A stretch of 64,000 nt of DNA, taken from NCBI RefSeq assembly GCF_035046485.1, contig NC_085137.1, positions 315,281,164 through 315,345,163 on the forward strand. Direction: 5' to 3'. This DNA comes from Aedes albopictus. Its lineage: Eukaryota > Arthropoda > Insecta > Diptera > Culicidae. Positions 57,606 to 64,000 of the stretch are shown here, in pieces. The position numbers and the translations under genes are program-made. Within the stretch, counting starts at the first letter, position 1. Every line of letters begins with the position of its first letter. The notes beneath the pieces are model-generated. The model worked only from the letters and a program-made list of their open reading frames with translations. It had not been told where the DNA came from and made no database searches.

Positions 57606-59520
57606 TAAGTTCTTATAATCAATCATCAGCGCATGTACATAAATACAACTAGTTTCAAAGCAGTCTTCAAAAGCAGCTTTGAAGATCTCCTGAAGAGTGG
57701 GCCAGGTTAGTCTTATGGATGTTTTATACCTATTTTATCTCAGATTTGCAGAACAAAGAGCTTTATTGCTAAGTTTTATGATTCTATCTTAGAAATTACT
57801 TCAGGATTGCCACAAAAGTATAATTGTTACTTGGGATACCAAGCATGGATGTTTGACAGTGTACCTCCTTGCGTCACGAAACACATTAAAGGAAAAATCG
57901 ATTTATGTCAATGTTTATGAAATTCAATTTTCACGTACTTGATGTCATTTAGTAGTTAAACAGTAACAGATTACGAAAAATTATTCGTTAGCAGAAGCTA
58001 ATGGAATGAAAATTGTTTGTTTCAACATTTTATGAGGTAGGTCAAGCCGATCAATGTTATACCGCTAATCAATGATACCTATTACCTACCCTGGATTACG
58101 GTACTAAAGATACTCATATTCTTGAAAAAATATAGCCAAAAATGTTTTGGAGGAACATTTGGAATTGATTGAATATTTAAATTCCTGGTAACATTTATAG
58201 ATTCCTGTTAAAAACAGTTTGATCGACATCTCGAAGGCCCAGATGAATGAACGAATTTTTGAGAAATCATTACAGAATTAGAGCAAATTTCGCGAAACAA
58301 GCTTTGGCAGATTTCTTGTTGAACCTCATCATCGCATATAGGATGACATTTTGGTTTGAATAAGTACCAAGAAAAACTAAGAGATGTACAAAAAAATCTT
58401 GAAGAAATGCTTATATAAACGTTTTGAACGAACTTTTTCATTCATTCCAAATAATACTTACTTATTAACTCCACCAGATTTTGTTTCAGTAGATTGAACA
58501 ATAAAATAACACGTGCTTGAAGATTCTTATTAGAAACTCCCAAATAAACTCCATCATAAACTCTTTCGGATTTCAACAAAAGTTGCTTAACAAATGACGT
58601 CACAATTACCTTCAGTATTATCAGAAATTCATCTCGCATTTGTAACAGAAAATGTTCTGCAAACTATAAAATTAATTAAAAAAATAACTCAAAATAAACC
58701 AATTCAGGAGAATGCAATGCACTATGACTTATTCTCTTTTGATCCGAAAAGCTTAATTCACACATTTAATCATTAAAAGTTCGTGGGCATAGGGTGATAT
58801 AATTAAACTGAAATTTTAAATGCAGGATTATAGCAGTGTTACTTTTTAAAAGTATAGTATATAATTCAGAAATTCATCTATAATCTTAGCTACAATTCTA
58901 TCTGCCCTTCACTCAAATGCGATAAAACTGTAGCTACAAGTCGACATACAAAAAAATTAATAAGCGGCGCAGCCGAATTTTTTTTTTAAATGCAAAGTTT
59001 CTGAGCAAAATTTGTGCATCAATTTCGGCATTTGTGTTTTACCAAAATTCTTATATAATCTTCTGAATGTTGTCAGATTTACGAAAATAGTGACTTTAGT
59101 GGCCATTTTACTGAAAAAGTGACTTTTTCATGAAAATAGTGACTTTTTAGTGACTGACTCGAAAATAGTGACCAAATCACTAAAAAGTGATTCGCTACCA
59201 GGCCTGTAAACCGGGTTTAGTGGTTAAACCGAGGTGAAGAAATTGAAAAAAGTTAAGCCTGGCTTAAAATGTTGCTAAGCCTGGTTTAAAATTTAAGCCC
59301 GGGTGAAGAAAATGTTTTATAAATAGCATTGAAGCTTCTTCCGGCTTGAAGTTGAAGAAAATTGTACCTGTAGATCACGCTGGAGGTCAGTCATGCGGGT
59401 AACAAACAATGCTTTCTTGTGATCTATGGCTTCTACAGATGATACTTTTAGGTAGTACATGTACGCATGTTGTTTGATTGGTACCTAATATTACAAACCT
59501 ACCTACCTAGGTACAAACAG
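57606..59520. other. No gene recognised; short repeat phrases at 59080-59320
   Basis: AAAATAGTGACTTTT-type phrases at 59085-59200 and AAGCCTGG(C/T)TTAAA phrases at 59210-59310 look like retroelement tails. Nothing else is supported. Confidence 0.4.
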
Positions 59521-59525
59521 ATAAC

Positions 59526-59532
59526 TATAAAA
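59526..59532 (+). promoter_or_regulatory. TATA box upstream of the orphan gene
   Basis: TATAAAA lies 74 bp before the ATG at 59600. An initiator-like TCACAA lies about 30 bp downstream. Confidence 0.5.
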
Positions 59533-59599
59533 CACACGATATGTTCGAAGAATATGTCACAAAACAAACAGCATTCCACGAAGTAACATATAGTTCAGT

Positions 59600-60248
59600 A
59601 TGGAATCATCTTTCGCAGAGTACCACACTCCTTGCGGAGATGGGAATCGAACACAAACATTCCCGAGCGCACGAACAGAGGAGTATGTTAGTGATTCTGA
59701 TCTAACAGTACCGGAAAATCAATCAGTAGTTGTGCAGGAAGACCTACTCATAGCTGGAAGAAACAAATTTCAACGGAGGAAAATCATAAAGGCTAAGAGG
59801 CACCTCAACCGACGGTGCACAGAGTGCACGTCCATTTGTGTTCAGGAGCACACCAGCACAAAATGGCGGACAAACGAATTCGATCGAATTGGAGAATAAC
59901 CACCATTCTAAAAAGCAGAAGCGTTCAAGTAATGACAACATGTCATATGTAGAACAATGGATTATAAAGCATATAGACGAATTCGAGAGATATAGGGGAT
60001 GCTCACCGGTTAATTCAGTGCCGGTCCCAAAACCAACTCCTTTGCTGCCGACACACGAAATGGTCTGGGTTAATGCATTGTTGCCGACTCAAATGGAAGG
60101 TGCGAGAGATCGTCCGGTTAGTTACATCAACAGACTTATTCCGTTACTGGTGCCCATTGGAACAAGCAACTTACCATTAACTGTCGTGAATGAAAACCAG
60201 CAATTGTTTACCTCAATAATCAACCAAATTGATCGAAGCCAACAGTGA
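59600..60248 (+). CDS. Two-exon gene of unknown family, 161 aa
   Basis: Exon 1 (59600-59682) and exon 2 (59846-60248) join across a 163-bp intron with donor GTATGT and acceptor TTGTGTTCAG. The split codon GA|G restores one frame and the total is 486 nt. The protein begins MESSFAEYHTPCGDGNRTQT; has a basic KKQKR patch at residues 50-54 that could be a nuclear signal; then an acidic/aromatic stretch (YVEQWIIKHIDEFERYRG, about 62-79), a Pro-rich segment (PVPKPTPLLP) and a C-terminal half rich in Ile, Leu and Asn. No signal peptide or membrane segment is seen. No family was recognised. TATA and AATAAA signals in the right places support expression. Intron retention would instead give a 99-aa product. 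Confidence 0.55.
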
Positions 60249-60292
60249 TATTGTAAAATAATCACAATACCAAGTTACGCATGTTAACATTT

Positions 60293-60298
60293 AATAAA
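60293..60298 (+). terminator. Poly(A) signal of the orphan gene
   Basis: AATAAA lies 45 bp after the stop codon. Confidence 0.55.
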
Positions 60299-60299
60299 C

Positions 60300-61140
60300 G
60301 AATACATAAAAAAACTAGTTGTTGCTATAATTTTCTTCGAACAACCCCTGTTGATTCTAAACCTTAAACATTGAAGAACACCCGAGCAAAGTCCAACACA
60401 AAATTACAGAAAATCGAAAACATGATTTGTATTTTCATTTTGCAGCATTTGGTGGGGCAATGAGAGCGCAAGTCAGTCCGAAGCCGATGATAAGGAGGGG
60501 TAATGGCTGAATAGTCTTTGCTGACCAATGTTTCAATTGCTGACCATGCACTCAATCGAAAATTGTAAAAATATGTAATTTGTCATAAATAGTCTACGTT
60601 AGTCAAAGTCGAAGTAGTCAGTTTTTGTCGATTTCGTCTTGATCACACGTTAGCTTCGAATCTATAAGCAATCACTATTAAATGCTGCACTTCCCACTAT
60701 TAGTTTTTTAAAGTTATTTTAAATTGATATTGCAAGAAAACATTATTAAGCATTAGGCATTCGAAGCATATTAGGGTTTACTCACAAAACTATCAAATAT
60801 AAAAATAAATAAAGAGAAAATTAAATCACGAAAGTACAACAAATGTTGAGACCTATGTACTAGCAAATTGAATACACGAGATACTACTAATTATTTCATA
60901 TTAGTATTGAATTTTCTAGTTATTTGTTAAAATTAACCAAATAGTGAAAAGCCCAGACAACAATTCAAAGTCTGCTGACTCCAAAAAGATTTTAAGATTC
61001 GTCACAAAACACAAATGTTTCCATTATGATTCACAACGACTCTCAAAACCCTCCCAAACACAACCGACTGGAACTGATTTCTGGGTATATAAACTACTAA
61101 GCCCTAGCAGGTTCCTCCTATTTATCGAGCATTTCTGATA
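60300..61140. other. No gene recognised
   Basis: AT-rich DNA; short frames at 60364-60555 and 60944-61138 are unsupported. Confidence 0.4.
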
Positions 61141-61575
61141 AATCAGCTATACTCCATCTGTAGCAGCCGGTTCGCAATGAACCGTTGGAGGTGCATTAAA
61201 GTGTTAAAGGTGATATTTTCATTACAAGAATTACAATTAACTTCCTTCACTTTAATACCGTCAAACCCTGTGAGTTGGCCCCCCTTCCCCATCCAGGAGC
61301 TTGAGTTTAACGGGTAGTCTAAGTACTAGCCATGACCCGAGCCTCCAGGGGAGAACTTAAGGCGGTAGCTGGTGGAACGGTTACTATTAGAGTGTACTCA
61401 TGTACGCCCCCCCCCTTCTTGAAGTCATCCCTAACGGGCGTACCGCGAAGGTAAGGAAGAGAGAGAATGAGTTTTTAGTGGGTTGATCCCCACATCACCT
61501 GAGGAACCACCTCTTGGGTATCTGTTGCAGATTTTCTCATTCTATAAAAAAACCCTGTGATCTTGGCTAGGGAAC
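61140..61575. repeat. Probable retroelement noncoding tail
   Basis: The GC-richer block with GAACTTAAGGCGGTAGCTGG, GGAACGGTTACTATTAGAG and GTGGGTTGATCCCCACATC stands out from AT-rich flanks and resembles LINE 3' regions. No ORF is supported. Confidence 0.35.
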
Positions 61576-61910
61576 CCCCTGACGCCTGACGTAATATATA
61601 TATTATTATATATACAATAATACCTATATGGAATTTACCACTTTTCAGATGAAATCATTTGAATTCCAACTAATTTGTCTTTTGCGACGATCAGACGTAA
61701 ATTGTCTGTGATCTTTTCTACAAATGCTGACGAAAAATGATTTTGTGTTTTCTATAGGTACCATTGTACTTACCTCACAATATACAAAATCATGCAATGT
61801 CAGGCAAAGCAAGCCCTTCAATTAATAACTGTGGAAGTGCTAAAAAACACTTAGTTGAAGCGAGGCAGGCCAAGTTTCAGTGGGGACGTCGAGCCAAAAA
61901 TAAGAATAAA

Positions 61911-61936
61911 AGAAGAAGAAGAAGAAGAAGAAGAAG
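61911..61936 (+). repeat. GAA microsatellite
   Basis: About nine AGA/GAA triplets. The surrounding frame (61764-62117) would encode an Arg run and is not otherwise gene-like. Confidence 0.85.
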
Positions 61937-62135
61937 CATCATTGGGACAAATTTGTCTGTTGATGTAAAGAAAAATAAAGACTTGAGAACATTTTCGTTG
62001 GCGTTTTACTCTACTATAAGTAGGGTTTTTCAAAATAGCTGGATTTTAGTTATCTTCAACTTTATGTTACGAGCATCATGTTTGTACTTGTGGGAATCAT
62101 TTGCTAAGACACAGTGACTGTTTATAAGGTACGTA

Positions 62136-63104
62136 GGGGTAGGCGGGGCAATATGGACACCCTAAGGTTTTTGCCAACTTTACCTGGCAAGATGTCAAAA
62201 AAGCTTAGTTTTTTGATACATTTATCCTTTTAAAGTCTATTTAGCATCTATTGCATAAGAATGCTCACGAAGAAAAATGATTTATCCACTTCAAAAAATG
62301 TTATGAAAAATGTTAGTTTTTCATGACCGTCTTCAAGCATACGGGGCAGAATGGACACCCCCATGGGGCAATATGGACACCATGAGACTTTTACGAATTT
62401 CATACATTATTTACACCTATAAAGTCATTTCATTACAAAACAACTATTATAGATGAATAATACGCCGAAGTAGTTCATTTTTGTTCAGTTAATTTAAATG
62501 CTGGCTGTTTTGGATAAAGCTTCGTTTTTGTCGACATGTACAGCTGAGCCTAGAACAACTTTTTTCCACTGCTGTCGTTTTTTGGCCAATTTGTTTCACC
62601 CTATGTCTACTATAGTGAACATTTAACCGAAAATATACTGAAATCGAAGAATTTGGTTGGTTTGTGATTTAGGTTATATTTTTCCCTTGCCGCTTCTTTC
62701 GAAAAGGTGAGTGTCCATTTTGCCCCGGCAGCAGAAGATATTTCCAAACTTGTTTTATGATATAATAAAGAAAAAAATATAAACATGTTAAGCATGTAGA
62801 TACAGCAAAACTACTTGCATGTGTTCTAGAAATATCAGGTTTTAATCGACCTGCAATAAATTAATCACTAAATCTTATTTTAGATGGTGTGAAAATTATA
62901 ATTTCCATGCACAAAAAACGGAGGACGCAACTTTTTCATGTAAAATCAAGTATAATTTTAATTTCGAATGTTTCTTTCCTGAAACTACGTTTTAGACAAA
63001 TGGACTATATTCTCCATTCATTAAAAGTTCAAAAAAGTTCGCATATTTCAAAATATTGAGGGTGTCCATTCTGCCCCGGGTGTCCATAATGCCCCGCCTA
63101 CCCC
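62136..63104. mobile_element. TA-flanked 969-bp element (GGGGTAGGCGGGGC ends)
   Basis: GGGGTAGGCGGGGCAATATG and, inverted, GGGGTAGGCGGGGCATTATG form the ends, with TA outside each. The phrase GGGGCA.(A/T)ATGGACACCC recurs at 62343, 62365 and 63062. It is built like 16123-17027. No coding sequence is seen. Confidence 0.85.
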
Positions 63105-63106
63105 TA

Positions 63107-63459
63107 TTCCAATTTTTTGGGTGAATCGAGTTGTCCCGCGTATTCTTATAATTCCTCAGATTTTAGCTCAACATAATTTGTCATGTTTATATTCTTTCCG
63201 TAGCTTTTTAGCAGCCTCTAGGTAATTTTGAGCCATTACAAATTGTTGATAGCACTACCATTAATCCTTCTTTTGCATTGAAATAATTTTTGACCCAAAC
63301 CATACACTACGTCAGCGAGCTGCTCCCAACGTGATGCTATAGGTTAATGAAACAAAGAATGCTATAACCACAATTATTCATGAACTTGATAAAACATGTA
63401 TAAAAAGCAGGGCACGAAATGAGGACCCACACAAATTGTGGGCTCCTATTTTGCCTTAA
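63107..63459. other. No gene recognised
   Basis: No coding or RNA signal that I can support. Confidence 0.4.
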
Positions 63460-63640
63460 GGCGCTGTTCACAAACTACGTAGACTCGTTTTTGGCCACCG
63501 CAGACCACCCCACCCCCTCCGCCCTCGTAGACTTTTGTTCATACAAAATTTTAGAAATTTGTATGGAGTGTAGACTTTGACCAGAAACCCCCCCCCCCTC
63601 CCCCTCTCCCTGTAAGAGTCCACATAGTTTATGGACATCG
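63460..63640. mobile_element. MITE, GCTGTCCATAAACTACGTAG family, copy 3
   Basis: GGCGCTGTTCACAAACTACG and a diverged inverse ending ATAGTTTATGGACATCG flank poly-C tracts and an ACAAAATTTTAGAAATTTGT centre, close to copy 1. Confidence 0.75.
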
Positions 63641-64000
63641 TATATGTTCTAACATCCTCTAAAGTAAAAAGTAATGCAAAATCAATTTTACATACCTTAT
63701 AAACTCGATGAGCACGAAATAGCGTCACATTAGATCCGCTTTGAACGATGTACTTCGGTAGTTATCTGGAGCGTTTGAAGTTAACAGATCATCTTCCTTA
63801 GAGCGTGATTTTTCGTAAAATTGCTGTTATTTATCTAGTTTCACTGGCATAAGGCATACTATACTTGAACTAGGTAAGAATTAAGAATAAACACTAAGCA
63901 GACAGATCCGTTGCACATTTCAATTGGAATTCACTGAAAAACATTTCTGAATCTGAGATCAGTTCTTCAATATCACAAGATTTACAAAAAATATGAAGCA
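63641..64000. other. No gene recognised
   Basis: AT-rich end of window with no supported feature. Confidence 0.4.

Noticed and set aside
59838..60248. Frameshifted pseudogene made of two overlapping ORFs
   Set aside because: A GT-AG intron (59683-59845) joins the two frames exactly, so splicing is simpler than a frameshift.
61764..62117. 117-aa Arg-rich protein
   Set aside because: The basic run is a GAA microsatellite and the rest lacks domains or splice support.

Overview
The window looks like nuclear DNA of a culicine mosquito, most likely Aedes; the species cannot be settled from this sequence. The reasons are GT-AG introns of 63-64 bp in one gene, a dense load of nested MITEs, tRNA-derived SINEs, LINE fragments and an LTR element, and a Rho-family GTPase nearly identical to fly Rho1. 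Protein-coding sequence is only a few percent. There are no bacterial-style operons, CRISPR arrays or rRNA genes.

Layout. 1-9190 is a satellite with a 12-bp unit (often paired as 24 bp, based on GGAATTCC), arranged as a giant imperfect palindrome centred near 4073. Its loop holds a homogenised core at about 3487-5280. 9190-23933 is transposon-derived intergenic or intronic DNA: foldback MITEs, SINEs, a LINE 3' fragment, a cloverleaf-capable tRNA-like sequence, and scattered relics of the 12-bp repeat. 23934-24492 carries the last three coding exons of Rho1 (residues 53-192), followed by a long 3' UTR. A candidate 5' exon of another gene lies at 26205-26288. 28669-31796 is an LTR element with 363-bp LTRs and a 5-bp target duplication. 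It lacks gag and pol; its interior is an 11-bp satellite plus a cluster of stem-loops just inside the primer-binding site. 31800-43400 is a graveyard of nested LINEs, MITEs and hAT-, MULE- and piggyBac-like insertions. 43462-46941 is a six-exon secreted tandem serine protease with a catalytic first domain and a degraded second domain. 47000-57600 is again transposons, including two large palindromes. 59600-60248 is a small two-exon gene of unknown family with a TATA box and a poly(A) signal. 60300-64000 holds two more TA-flanked elements and no recognised gene.

The three supported genes (Rho1, the tandem protease, the orphan) are functionally unrelated. The most notable non-genic structures are the LTR element with covarying tandem hairpins, the 12-bp palindromic satellite, a MITE inserted at the exact dyad of another palindrome, and a recurring class of TA-flanked elements with GGG termini.
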